Shown in pieces: positions 49,601-58,460 of a stretch of DNA of 64,000 nucleotides. Under the pieces are notes generated by a model. The model did no database searches, was not told the origin of the DNA, and was given only the letters and a program-made list of their open reading frames with translations. The translations under genes were made by a program, and so were the position numbers. Each line of letters begins with the position of its first letter. Position 1 is the first letter of the stretch. Source of the stretch: Rhynchopus euleeides (lineage: Eukaryota > Euglenozoa > Diplonemea > Diplonemida > Diplonemidae); contig OY723312.1 in assembly GCA_963210315.1 (NCBI GenBank), positions 1,364,001-1,428,000 of the forward strand, in the 5' to 3' direction.

Positions 49601-52600
49601 ACAGGCAACACCCCCAATTGTCAACCCCGTCCCCCTCCTCCGCCTTCTCCACCAGATTACCCCCGCGGTGGCGAAGGGGCAGGTTTTCGACGGCGCGGAG
49701 GTGGCACGGAATGTCCTCTCCCGAGCCGCACAGTCGCACACCCCGCAGCTCGCTGAGAGCCTCCTGCCCTACCTCGTGGGGGTGGGGCGCAAGGAGGAAG
49801 TGGTGGAGTTCTTCCTCAACAGCCTGCAGGACCTGGGGCTCCCCTGCGGGGGGTACACCATCTCCCTCTGCGTGCAGCTCCTCAGGGCTGCGAAGGACAG
49901 GGCGGGGGAAACCGGGGAGGCCCCGCCATCCGGGGTGAAGTTCTGCATGCTGCGGGTGATGTCCTACATCTCAACCTGCTGCGAGCTGGACTGGATCGGG
50001 GCGGACCACGGCACGGAGAGCATCGACGCCCTCTCCGAGGCATGCCGGATAATACACCACCGCCTGCCGCGTGGCTCCTCCTCCTCCTCCACCTCCCCGC
50101 AAGACCCAGAAGTTGCCGCTGCAGCTGAGGCGCTCTCCGCACAGCTGCTTGCCTCAGGGAGTCATATCTCCTTGGCCGCAGCCCTATCTCTGTCAGGCGG
50201 TGCCGCCACCCCGCAGGTCGCACCGGCGCTCGCCGCCAAGGCGGGGGGTGGGGCCACCGGCAGCTTCGCCTGGCTGGAGAAGCACGCCTCCCTCCGCACC
50301 TTAGGTCTCCTCGAGGGATCCCTCGTCCCCCCCGAGGTGTTGGAGCAGCTGCTGCGCGCCCTTCTCCACCCCAGGCAGGGCGACGCCCGGGTTGCCGTCG
50401 CCGCCGTGAAGCTCGCCAAGCGGTGCGCCTCCGCCTCTCCACCACTACACACCTCACGCGCCACGGTGTTCCGTACCACCCTCTCCCTCCTCGAGACCCT
50501 CCTCTTGCCGTGGCTCTGCGGCAGAGCCCCCCCCACAGGGGACGGGGATGTGCCGGAAGAGGCAGAGTTGGTGGCGCCGCAGCTGGAGCCCCCCGTGCCC
50601 TCCTGCACCCTGCTGCAGGCTGCGCTGCTCTACGACCTGCTGCTGCACCTGCTGTCGGGGGCTGCGGAGGTGTCGGATGCAGGGCGTGCCGCGCGGAGGG
50701 AGAGAGGGGCTTGGTGGCAGAGCCTCCTCACCAGCCCTGCCTGCCTGATGTGCTGCTTCCTAAGGTGTGAGAAGGACGGCCGGTCGAGGCGTGCCGTGGT
50801 GCGTGCCGTGGCGTCCGCCCGCGGGGGTGTCGCGCACCCCCTCATCGACGCGGCAGCGGCGTGCGTCGCGGAGAGCGCCGCCCCAACCGTCGCCGCCGCC
50901 ACCTCCACCCCACCCGCCCTCGACAGGGTGCTGCACTTCCTCACAGAGCTCCGGCATGGCGGGGAGAGCGGGGCGGCAGCGCAGCACTCCAACACCCCCA
51001 CCACCCCTGCGGAGTTCGGCCCCCGCGTCGCGGCGTTCCTCCGGAGAGCCTGCGTGGTTGGGGTGACGGGGGTGCCCCACGCCCCCGCGGTTGCGCTGTC
51101 GCCGCGGCGGCGGCGCGGCAGCGCCGCCGCGGCCGCGATCGCCGCCTCCCCGGCAGACACCGCGGTTCCGGCGGACACCCCGGCGACCCGGGCATCGGTG
51201 GCATGCTTGCTGCGGAGCAGCAGCGAGGCAGATTTGTGCATTCTCCGCAGTCTCGCTCCGAGGTTGCAACCTGAGGTGATTGCGCAGGCTGCTGCGGCGG
51301 TGACTCCCTGCAAGGCGTCTCTCCCTGGGCTTGGCGCGGCGTTGGAGGCGATCTGCGGAACGGTCTGCCAAAGCCTCTCCAGGGTGCTCCACCGGCGTGC
51401 CGCCGCAGAGGGGCAAAGCGACTCCCGGGTGGAATCCCCGGGATTGCTCGGGGACACCACGACGCTGCGGAGCAACCTGGATGCGTTGGGAATCTTCCTC
51501 CGGGACCACCTCGCGTCGCTTCAGGTGTCGGGGCTGCACCTCCATAAGGCTGCCCACATGCTGCTCGTCTCCTTCTGCGCGGCATACGATGGCGTTGGGG
51601 GCGATGGCCTCTGGGAGCCTTCCACTGCGATTCTCTCCCTCTTCGCCGCGGTTAACACCTTGGGGCCTCCGGAGCTCGACTTCGATGTGCTGCAGCAGGC
51701 ATGCCCTGCAGGAGGCCCGCCTGATGACTCCGGGGCTGCGAGGCGGTGCCTCTGGGGGGCAATCTCGGAGACGTCGAGCAGTGCTGTTGCCGACTCCGCT
51801 GCGCATGAGGAGTCGTTGCCACAGATCCTTCTGGCGGCAGTCCCGCAGGATGTCGCGTGGGTGGGGTTCACGACCCGGGCTGCGCATCACTTCGCGGTGC
51901 TATATGGACTTGCCTCTGATGTGACATATGACAAGTCCTGCGTTGCATCCCCTCCGGAGGCAGTGGAGATTGCACTTCAGACCTGCAGTGCGGTTCTCCT
52001 CAACCTCTCGGCAGATGACAGGAGAGCTGTCGGCGCGATGGTCGGGTTTGAGGTGATGAAGGCGGCACCCTCTGCCATCTACCGCGACATCATCGACGAG
52101 GCTGCATTCTCTGTGGAGGATGGGGTCGGGATCCCGCAGGCGGTCAGCAGGATCCTTATCGCCATCGCAGGCATCGGCTGCCCGAAGCCCTGGGATGCCA
52201 TCCTGCAGGAGAAGGTCATAACACCCCTCCTCTCTGCAGACCCTGAAGCCTCAGGGTGCGAGACGCACGCAGCATGCGTCCCGCTCCTCACTTCTCTCCT
52301 GTCCCTCGGGAGTGAGTTGCGTGGGCCGGTGCATGCCATGGTTCCTTTTCGACAGACGGACCTTTCCCCGCACCCCTTGGTGCTGACGCAGATCATGTCG
52401 TATGTCGGGATGCTGACGCAGCGTGAGTCGAGCGGGCAGCCGCCGTGGTCGCCCAGCGTGTCGCAGAAGGTTGGGGGCGAGTATGCGAGGAGGAATGTGC
52501 ACTGGGGACCCGCGATTCCCTCCCCGGAGAGCCACGCCTGCAACATCGAGCGCGCCCTCGCCGCGCATGCCGTGAAGGTTTCGGAGATTTTCTCCAAAGC

Positions 52601-54035
52601 GCACCGCCTCCCCTGCTCCGCGGTGGCGGACGTCCTCTCGGAGGTGTCGGTCGCCGCCGCGTTTGCCCCGGGGGTTTTTGCAGACCACGCCGCGGTGCTG
52701 ACACAGAGCCTCAACGGGTTTCTGGACAGACTCCCCAAGGAGACCGTCCCCCTTCGAGACTACTTCTATGGACTGCAGGCGGAGGACATCCGGGATGGGT
52801 TGCCGGAGTGCTACAACACGCCTGACGGGGACACCCCCTCCGCGCTGACCTGCAGCGACCCCCTTGCCTGCGAGGCTGTGGCTGTGGCGTTCACCTCCCT
52901 GGGGACTGCGCGCGACGTGTCATCGCTTCTGACGAATCTGGCAACATCCAGCCCCTTCTCCGCGCCTGCCGTGTTTGCCTGCGTCGCGGCGCTGGCGGAG
53001 CTGCGCCGCATCGACTCAAAACAGCAGCTCGTTATCGACAAGGTTGTCCCTGCCCTGGCACAGCGCATCGGGTCTGACATATCCACGGCAAGCTCCATGC
53101 CCGGAGGTTCAGCCTTCGTCGTGTCAGGCGTGCTGCAGATGGTTGCTTCATGCGTCGATGTCTCGCCTTCCTCCTGCGAGTCCTCAAAATTCACCCGCAA
53201 CGCATGGGAGGCCCTGTGGCAGATCCTCGCAGACGGGGGCCAGGCCCCGAGGCTGTCGAAGCTGCAGACCACAACCGCCTTCGCCCACGCCTACTGCATG
53301 CTGCTGCACTACTCGCTGTCCCACGCACAGCGGGGTGTTATCGCAGCGCTCAGCGCTGTGACAACCTCGGTGCATGATGAGGACATCGGCCCCGAGTCAC
53401 CCCACGGCAGGGCCCGCCCCGGAGGTGGTGATGTGGCTGTGCTGACGGACTGCAGATCTCTCATGATGCTGGGTGTGATGCTCTGTGCGCAGTACCCTGC
53501 GCTGGGGAGCGTGCAGGCGGATGACGATGTGTCGCACAGGCAGGTGCTGCGGCTCGTGGAGGTCCTCAGCGGGCCGGGCGCGCCGAAGCAGGCGGAGCCG
53601 GTGGTGGCGGCGATCGGGTTCATCGTGAAGCGGGGGCTGCACTGGCAGCAGGGGCTCCCCCTCTGCCTGCAGGCGCTGCTGCTGTCGGGGAGGGCGCACC
53701 GCGCGCTGCTGCCGCAGATGCTGCCGCGCATCCTGACGGCCTTCCTCACAGAGCAGGCCGACACTGCTGCAGCGAAGAACTCCTGGGCATGGGTGCAGAC
53801 CCTCCTCGATGGCTGCTCCCGCTGCACCGGCGACGCCTTTGTGTGGACGGTGTGCGTCCTCTTCCTCTCTGTCTGTGTAGCGACGGGCGATGATGTTGCG
53901 AACGTGCTCCTCGCGGAGGCGGCAGCAGGTGTGTGCCCCATGCATAGCATAGTTCTTTCATTGGTTTGGGAGGGGGGGTATTCCTTCACCCCGCCACACC
54001 ACCCCGACGCGGCCCTCTCACAGCATACCCGATAG
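46629..54035 (+). CDS. Giant HEAT/ARM-type alpha-solenoid protein (2,468 codons open)
   Basis: A single uninterrupted frame starts at ATG 46629 (MWSTEVEKALGNLERNMEVT) after a pyrimidine tract. The whole length is alternating amphipathic helices with HEAT-like pairs, for example CWDPDGRVRARACQAFTLLL and LDLLRGMFRASYG, and no catalytic motif. Such proteins serve as large scaffolds, but I cannot assign a named family; focadhesin/RST1-type proteins are of similar size and build, without a motif I can point to. Low-complexity Gly, Ser and Ala inserts (GCGGGGGGGGAF, SSSSSTSPQD, GSAAAAAIAAS) are typical of this genome. The last 34 codons (GVCPMHSIVLS...HTR) look like read-through into an intron: GCAGCAGGTGTGTG near 53924-53937 is donor-like, and a plausible last exon lies at 54671-54743. 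Confidence 0.85.
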   Translation: MWSTEVEKALGNLERNMEVTAGDVAALTSAVAQLLSSPLGVEPVDLQRCVQHAVQVLLDVCGKASGDGNTTLIDTAKDALQMVSWQMVLRGEAEQRVFLGKLLDGLRPEHPTAHVQRTALEVVSALCKAADSSLQPLLLNGLAPPLAYLMSQPEGHADTLKVIGTCAKQFAPYILPGGAEEPYLRLLEGARSLLSSEDDIIRRQAATAVAAVLFYGRPCRVEGFCAELSERYAELDLTGGASHSSADIREAKGIALALAELARSVVSESSTLPHALVPMLRAMASIASDVVGRFTNLALQDISMLTAVLDAFDTVHTLLTGNQKSHILQISGWQAASVEQVTPLADWLRDWRGRGFETAVISCVKHIGILSLMSPEELVGCGGGGGGGGAFLTSLAGHDDTGVRCETLIACGRAASGMARIGRLPAALSYLECVAAAQSRSLHDAHRCAYTQRACLQALAHTIPSLLKSTDTRCFATAQTTLHSTLAGHAAARELGTSGRAWTVQVEILALCEVTPWRLMTDAGSISSALWWCATLCWDPDGRVRARACQAFTLLLAKLPFAVEFSSLAPPNRRAAAGARIPPGLSGHSAADCLLRAKDLVAAGGRGGWHADASLLIAEDASAHNIAEALCDTLRKLAGVMGGMGGAGALPDAFSGTLRILGSIAREYGHHGGEYRSILARHGDAAVGLLLRALRLTLQQPHLQVRLVSEIFLATAGFVSGSTGSLSLQTYRTLLVQVALQYSLVTAALAQRLGGVDAQCPPSEILRATESQLSSRDLPEGLDVSQAFVDEGVVRSLAAAKAVAHKAAFRPAGSDDAVPEGFAGICESSLTLLASLVEEASDQHLVCCLTDALLRVVALHRNQQPKLVLDLLRGMFRASYGHPDVHRQRVPLPIEFRQPVGSVRLARALKASPNQPPLSVFLNPILESVQLYFRSMDVRVQPAVVRLLYALHCRGVDFSRLDPTREIAKRLRVATERQLDAWTGRDDGDGAQATPPIVNPVPLLRLLHQITPAVAKGQVFDGAEVARNVLSRAAQSHTPQLAESLLPYLVGVGRKEEVVEFFLNSLQDLGLPCGGYTISLCVQLLRAAKDRAGETGEAPPSGVKFCMLRVMSYISTCCELDWIGADHGTESIDALSEACRIIHHRLPRGSSSSSTSPQDPEVAAAAEALSAQLLASGSHISLAAALSLSGGAATPQVAPALAAKAGGGATGSFAWLEKHASLRTLGLLEGSLVPPEVLEQLLRALLHPRQGDARVAVAAVKLAKRCASASPPLHTSRATVFRTTLSLLETLLLPWLCGRAPPTGDGDVPEEAELVAPQLEPPVPSCTLLQAALLYDLLLHLLSGAAEVSDAGRAARRERGAWWQSLLTSPACLMCCFLRCEKDGRSRRAVVRAVASARGGVAHPLIDAAAACVAESAAPTVAAATSTPPALDRVLHFLTELRHGGESGAAAQHSNTPTTPAEFGPRVAAFLRRACVVGVTGVPHAPAVALSPRRRRGSAAAAAIAASPADTAVPADTPATRASVACLLRSSSEADLCILRSLAPRLQPEVIAQAAAAVTPCKASLPGLGAALEAICGTVCQSLSRVLHRRAAAEGQSDSRVESPGLLGDTTTLRSNLDALGIFLRDHLASLQVSGLHLHKAAHMLLVSFCAAYDGVGGDGLWEPSTAILSLFAAVNTLGPPELDFDVLQQACPAGGPPDDSGAARRCLWGAISETSSSAVADSAAHEESLPQILLAAVPQDVAWVGFTTRAAHHFAVLYGLASDVTYDKSCVASPPEAVEIALQTCSAVLLNLSADDRRAVGAMVGFEVMKAAPSAIYRDIIDEAAFSVEDGVGIPQAVSRILIAIAGIGCPKPWDAILQEKVITPLLSADPEASGCETHAACVPLLTSLLSLGSELRGPVHAMVPFRQTDLSPHPLVLTQIMSYVGMLTQRESSGQPPWSPSVSQKVGGEYARRNVHWGPAIPSPESHACNIERALAAHAVKVSEIFSKAHRLPCSAVADVLSEVSVAAAFAPGVFADHAAVLTQSLNGFLDRLPKETVPLRDYFYGLQAEDIRDGLPECYNTPDGDTPSALTCSDPLACEAVAVAFTSLGTARDVSSLLTNLATSSPFSAPAVFACVAALAELRRIDSKQQLVIDKVVPALAQRIGSDISTASSMPGGSAFVVSGVLQMVASCVDVSPSSCESSKFTRNAWEALWQILADGGQAPRLSKLQTTTAFAHAYCMLLHYSLSHAQRGVIAALSAVTTSVHDEDIGPESPHGRARPGGGDVAVLTDCRSLMMLGVMLCAQYPALGSVQADDDVSHRQVLRLVEVLSGPGAPKQAEPVVAAIGFIVKRGLHWQQGLPLCLQALLLSGRAHRALLPQMLPRILTAFLTEQADTAAAKNSWAWVQTLLDGCSRCTGDAFVWTVCVLFLSVCVATGDDVANVLLAEAAAGVCPMHSIVLSLVWEGGYSFTPPHHPDAALSQHTR

Positions 54036-54314
54036 AGCGCAGTGCAGGGTCCCCGTTGCCCGAAACACTGCGCCTCCTTGCCCTGCATTCGTGCAAGCGG
54101 TTCAGCGTTGCAGGCAGTCGCCTCTGCGGTGACAATTGGGCGAGCCTCGTCAGGTATGTGTTGCGTATGTCGTGTGTGTCTCGGTGTGGCTGGGCAGCGC
54201 AGCAACATGCGGGATGCGCCGCCTGGTTTGATCTGATTTTGGCGGTGTTGGGGGGTCCGCGTTGGGTGGTCCTTCGGCAGTAAACCACGACTTGCCACAT
54301 TAGCTGGTGTCATG

Positions 54315-54608
54315 CACGGCGGAATCCAGCGGGAGTCTCAGCGAGAGGGAGTCCTTTCTGATGTCATCTCGATCGTCACGCTATTTCTGTGCAGCTCTCT
54401 TCGCGCTTGCAGCCTTGCAGGTCCGGTCTGGTCGGGTGCTTTCTTCGAATGCGTCAGAGACGAACATCTGGCGGACGCCCTCATGCACGAACACGATGGG
54501 TCCAACTGCCTGCGCTCCGCATCCAACTGAAACGGGTGGCCATCCTCTCCTTGTCACTCTCCCCGATATCCTCCGTGAGGAGCGCTTGGGTGGCTGGAGT
54601 CCACCGTG
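54315..54608. mobile_element. CAC-terminated MITE, 294 bp
   Basis: The ends read CACGGCGGAATCCAGCGGGA and, from the right, CACGGTGGACTCCAGCCACC, with TG directly outside both (54313-54314 and 54609-54610). GGGAGTC words follow the left end as in the 17683-20882 transposon, which is the likely source of transposase. It lies in the putative last intron of the giant gene. Confidence 0.85.
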
Positions 54609-54670
54609 TGGGCAAAAAATGATGCCTCATTTCCCCGCCCCCCTGCACAATGCGCCCCCCCCTCCCACAG

Positions 54671-54743
54671 CTCGCTGCTGGAGAACGTGCCGCGCGACTG
54701 GATGGACGACATTGTGGCAGGCCTCGGCGTGCCGCCTGTGTGA
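54671..54743 (+). CDS. Likely last exon of the giant HEAT protein
   Basis: After CCCCCTCCCACAG (ending 54670) the sequence encodes SLLENVPRDWMDDIVAGLGV and a TGA at 54741-54743. It is protein-like, ends soon after a strong acceptor, and is on the right strand. The phase needs two bases carried from the previous exon, which a GGTGT/GTGCCC junction at 53932 would supply; the more standard CAG/GTGTGT junction would give the wrong phase. The join is inference. Confidence 0.5.
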
Positions 54744-55469
54744 CCTGGCTTCTCCCTCCTCCTCCTCTGGCTCTTCGGCGACACCCGCATGCCGCATCGC
54801 GAATGCTGCCCACCTGCCTACCGCTTGAGGTGGGGTTGACACTCTTCTGTAGCACAGACATCACCCTTGATGAGCAGAAGATTCAAGCGCTGGCAAAGTC
54901 TTGTGAGAACAACGCATGCCCTATCCCCACACGTGTGTGTGTGTGAAGTGTGAACTGTGTGTGCTTCAATCGTGAATGTTCCACAGGGATCCAAACGAGT
55001 CATTTCACATGCGTGCGGTTGCACGTGGTTGCGGCACCTCCCTGTGTGGTTGTCAGGAACATGCAGGGCACAATCCCCCTTCAGGGAAAGCCTCTGGGTT
55101 GTGTTGCCCCGCTTCACCTACCTGCAGCCTGTGCAGTGCAGGACTAACGTGTCCATGGGGTAGTGCAGATTGTCACATATACCCGCCCTGTGATGGTTTC
55201 CGCGTATTCCCGCCAACTTGGTAGTGTGTGTGTGCTGCGAGCGAGTGCATCTGGCGACCTGACGCATTTGCCTATTGTTCACTATCATGTGCCATCGCAT
55301 CAGCGTGCCCTGACAAGTCTTCCATGGGCAGTCTCCCCTTCCGCGACCCCCTGAGCTCAACCCCACATAGGTTGTGTTGCATCGCTGCAGCATGATGGCA
55401 CACCACTGCACACACCCATGCAGGCAGGGGAAGGCGGAAGGACACAGAAGGCGGGACGGAAGTGCAGCG
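54744..55469. other. Intergenic, leader of WD40 copy 5
   Basis: No gene is seen. The block 55225-55308 (TGTGTGTGCTGCGAGCGAGT ... CATCAGCGTGCC) returns at 56702-56790, just after copy 5, as a direct repeat. The last 90 bases match the leader of copy 3. Confidence 0.6.
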
Positions 55470-56648
55470 ATGGAGGTGAGTGTGGGGCATGTGGCGAGCG
55501 GGCGGAGCTGCGTTGTGTCTGTTGGGGACACCGACACCGTGCTGGACCTGAAGGGGCGGGCGCTGGAGGAGTTGTTCGCGGGTTCGCACACCGACACAGG
55601 CATGGAGGCTCGCAGGGTGGCGGCACGCATCCCCGGGGGTGGGGGTGAGGGTGAGGGGGAGGGCGGGGGTGTCGACCTCGATGACGCGGAGCGCATCGCA
55701 GACACGGGGCTGGAGGCTGGGGGTCACGTCCTGCTGGTGCAGCGTTGGCCTGTCGTGAAGGCGCCTGCAGTATATGACGTGTCAACCCAAATGACCAACA
55801 TTGCACTGTCACCCTGTGGCACGCTGTGTGCTGTCGGTACCCGCGATGGGTACCTCTGTGTATTCGACACCACCACGGCAGAGCAGGTCGTGAAATTCCG
55901 GGTGGATTACTTTGATATCGCGAGTGTCGCCTTCTCCAAGTGTGGCAAGTGGCTTGCATGCACCTCGAGAAAACCCACCTTCGTGTATTGCACATCAACC
56001 TGGGAGTGTCTGCAGACGTTCCAAGGCCGCTCCGCTCGCGTGTTTGCTGTTGTGTGGACACACTGCGGGCGTCTCGTGTCAGGTTCACAGGACAAGGCTG
56101 TCAGGGTGTGGGACGTGGGGGTGGGTGTGTGCACCGCAGTGCTGGAGAACCATGCGGATTCCGTAACATCCGTTGCCGTGTCGCACACCACCATCTTCAG
56201 CGGTTCTTATCACGGCACCATACATATGTGGGACCTCACCGACCTCAGCCACACAGGCACCCTGATGGGGCACGTAGACATTGCGATGCATCTCGCCCTC
56301 AGCAGCGATGAGAAGCAACTCGTGTCGTGTTCTCCAGACGGGACTGTGAAGGTGTGGTGCACAGCGACACTCCAGTGCATCTGGAAGAAAGCAACACAAG
56401 AGCCACCTCGCAGAGTTGCGGTGTCACAGGAGGGTGACGTGGTGGCGGTGTCACACAAGAGTTCCACAGACCTGTACACCCTCAGCACAGGGAAGCATCT
56501 GGGTGCCGTCACGACGACCCCTGCCCGTAGAACACCTGTTGCACTGAGCCCCTGCGGCAGGTGGGTGTTCACAGCAACGTGCGGTGACTCGCTGCGCGTA
56601 ACTCCTGTCAGTGAGGTTCCGCCTCCCTCTAGCCCTGTGCCCGCATGA
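55470..56648 (+). CDS. Ubiquitin-like/WD40-repeat protein, copy 5 (intact)
   Basis: The protein has 392 residues. The N-terminal domain is nearly identical in DNA to the other copies; the loop reads GGGGEGEGEGGG. The propeller belongs with copies 2 and 4 (SCSPDGTVKVWCTATL, SGSQDKAVRVWDVGVG, PVALSPCGRWVFTATCG), not with 1 and 3. It ends VSEVPPPSSPVPA. It is about 9 kb from the cluster, beyond the giant gene, and flanked by an 85-bp direct repeat. Intact. Confidence 0.9.
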   Translation: MEVSVGHVASGRSCVVSVGDTDTVLDLKGRALEELFAGSHTDTGMEARRVAARIPGGGGEGEGEGGGVDLDDAERIADTGLEAGGHVLLVQRWPVVKAPAVYDVSTQMTNIALSPCGTLCAVGTRDGYLCVFDTTTAEQVVKFRVDYFDIASVAFSKCGKWLACTSRKPTFVYCTSTWECLQTFQGRSARVFAVVWTHCGRLVSGSQDKAVRVWDVGVGVCTAVLENHADSVTSVAVSHTTIFSGSYHGTIHMWDLTDLSHTGTLMGHVDIAMHLALSSDEKQLVSCSPDGTVKVWCTATLQCIWKKATQEPPRRVAVSQEGDVVAVSHKSSTDLYTLSTGKHLGAVTTTPARRTPVALSPCGRWVFTATCGDSLRVTPVSEVPPPSSPVPA

Positions 56649-57316
56649 CGAAATGCCAACTGAATAGTCAGGGCGCTGTAAGAGTCTTGAGGGCTAGTGT
56701 GTGTGTGTGCTGCGAGCGAGTGCAGCATCATTATGGACCTGGCGACCTGCCGCATTTGCCTGTCGTATCATGTGCCATGCGCATCAGCGTGCCTCCGCTC
56801 GCGTTCCCACTTGGGAGGGTGCCCACCCAAGGGTTCCTCACAGGCGCGTTCCCCACAGAAGCTGTCATAGAGGCAGCTGCGCTACCAAGCATCCACAGAT
56901 CGACAGTTTATTACTTTCACTTCTCGACAATCAAAACCCCCCCCCACCCCCACCCCTCCCCCCATCCTCAGCCGATTCGCGGACGCAGCGCCACCACACC
57001 CACTCCCCTCACCACCAGACGCCACACCGCAGCTCACACATTTCAGCCTCCCACCCCACCACTGCTGGGGGTGGGTGGGTGGAGAGGCTAGGGTTGGTGG
57101 TTCCAGGATTTTGGGGGCATTTTGGACTGGCTTTGTCTTCCCAACCAACCTCTCGAGTGATACCCCCCCCACCCCCCACCCCCCCACCCCCACACACACA
57201 CACACTCTCTCTCTCTCTCCCTCTCTCCCCCCCCCCCCCCCCCGCGTCGTCTCATCAATTCTACATTCTACTCTTTACCCCCCCCCCCCCACACACACAC
57301 TCTCTCTCTCAAGTAC
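56649..57316. other. Intergenic, low complexity
   Basis: No gene is seen. It holds the second copy of the 85-bp repeat (56702-56790), and C-rich, CA and CT microsatellites (57165-57320). Confidence 0.55.
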
Positions 57317-57612
57317 TACCCCACCCTTTTTATTGATTTCACGTGTCAGTGTTTGACTCTTTCGCAACTTCATTTCTTCCTTTTTCTCCCTCCAACCCCA
57401 CCCGTGACACCACCAGGGTTTAGCTAGCCCTGGTCCGATTATCCCCGGTTCTTCGCTGAAGAGACGCGGCCGGGGGGAGGGGTACGAAGAGCACGCGTCG
57501 AAACCGGTGTCACGCCGTGTTGGGGAATCCTTCGGGAGTGCGATACTGAAGGGGAGGTGCTACTGCCCGTGCAGGGCGACACCGCCTTAAAACTTTGTAA
57601 CCACACACAAAC
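57317..57612 (+). repeat. Shared upstream block, copy A (orphan)
   Basis: About 295 bases from TACCCCACCCTTTTTATTGA to TTAAAACTTTGTAACC. It contains hairpins ACCAGGG...CCCTGGT (57412-57434) and CCCCGG...CCGGGG, then GGTG...GCCCGTGCAGGGC...CACC. It is nearly identical to copy B, which directly precedes the cyclase; no gene follows copy A. Confidence 0.85.
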
Positions 57613-58114
57613 CCTCTATTCCCCCAGGCCTGATGAGCAATCCCCCCTTCCCCATGTTGTGATTTCCTTTCTACCTTGCACAAAACATCCCATTTGCCCC
57701 TTTACTTCCTTCGAAAGTGTTGTGACTTCCCCCCTACCCCACCCCTCGGGAGTGCCACTCCTCTGGTGGTTAAAAGTGACCCGCCGTTGTGCCTTCGGCA
57801 TCTGTTGCGTGTGCCGTCGTATTCTTCCTATGCACTAGTTATAGCTATCCGGGGGCGGTCTGCTGTCGCACCAGCGGGCTGCCCCACCTCTGCACCCTCG
57901 GTTTTTAAGATGTTCACCACAGTGGAGAATGATCCCCTTCTCTGTGGCGATCGAGCCAAGCTGGACGAGGTTCGCCTTCGGGCGAAGGTCATGTGGGCGG
58001 ACAAAAGGTGCCTGCTCCTGAGACTCATCAGCAACCTGCTTCTTCCTTCAAGCCCTCAAGACTCTTGAAGCGGCCTGACTCTTTAGTGTCTACGTCGCAG
58101 CAAGGGGGCGATAT
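57613..58114. other. Spacer between the two shared blocks
   Basis: No gene is supported. A 130-codon frame at 57676-58068 has no recognisable content. Confidence 0.5.
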
Positions 58115-58410
58115 ATACCACCCTTTTTATTGATTTCACGTGTCAGTGTTTGACTTTTTCGCAACTTCATTTCTTCCTTTTTCTCCCTCTCCGACCCCAC
58201 CCGTGACACCACCAGGGTTTAGCTAGCCCTGGTCCGATTATCCCCGGTTCTTCGCTGAAGAGACGCGGCCGGGGGGAGGGGTACGAAGAGTACGCGTCGA
58301 AACCGGTGTCACGTCGTGTTGGGGAATCCTTCGGGAGTGCGATACTGAAGGGGAGGTGCTACTGCCCGTGCAGGGCGACACCGCCTTAAAACTTTATAAC
58401 CACACACACA
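58115..58410 (+). repeat. Shared upstream block, copy B
   Basis: Near-identical to copy A with single-base differences and the same hairpins. It ends about 50 bp before the cyclase ATG, followed by CACACA and a CTCTCTC/CCCTCACCC pyrimidine tract. Confidence 0.88.
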
Positions 58411-58460
58411 CACTCTCTCTCTCTCCCCCTCTCACCCTCACCCTCACCCCCTGCGTCGCC

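Noticed and set aside
47949..49739. Long minus-strand open frame (about 596 codons) opposite the giant gene
   Set aside because: It lies wholly antisense to a well-formed HEAT protein; high GC keeps the antisense phase open. No motif is visible.
50760..51890. Minus-strand frame of about 376 codons
   Set aside because: Another antisense shadow of the giant gene, Arg/Gly-rich and without domain features.
57676..58068. 130-codon gene after shared block A
   Set aside because: It follows a block that elsewhere precedes genes, but the translation has no structure-like pattern and no clear start context.
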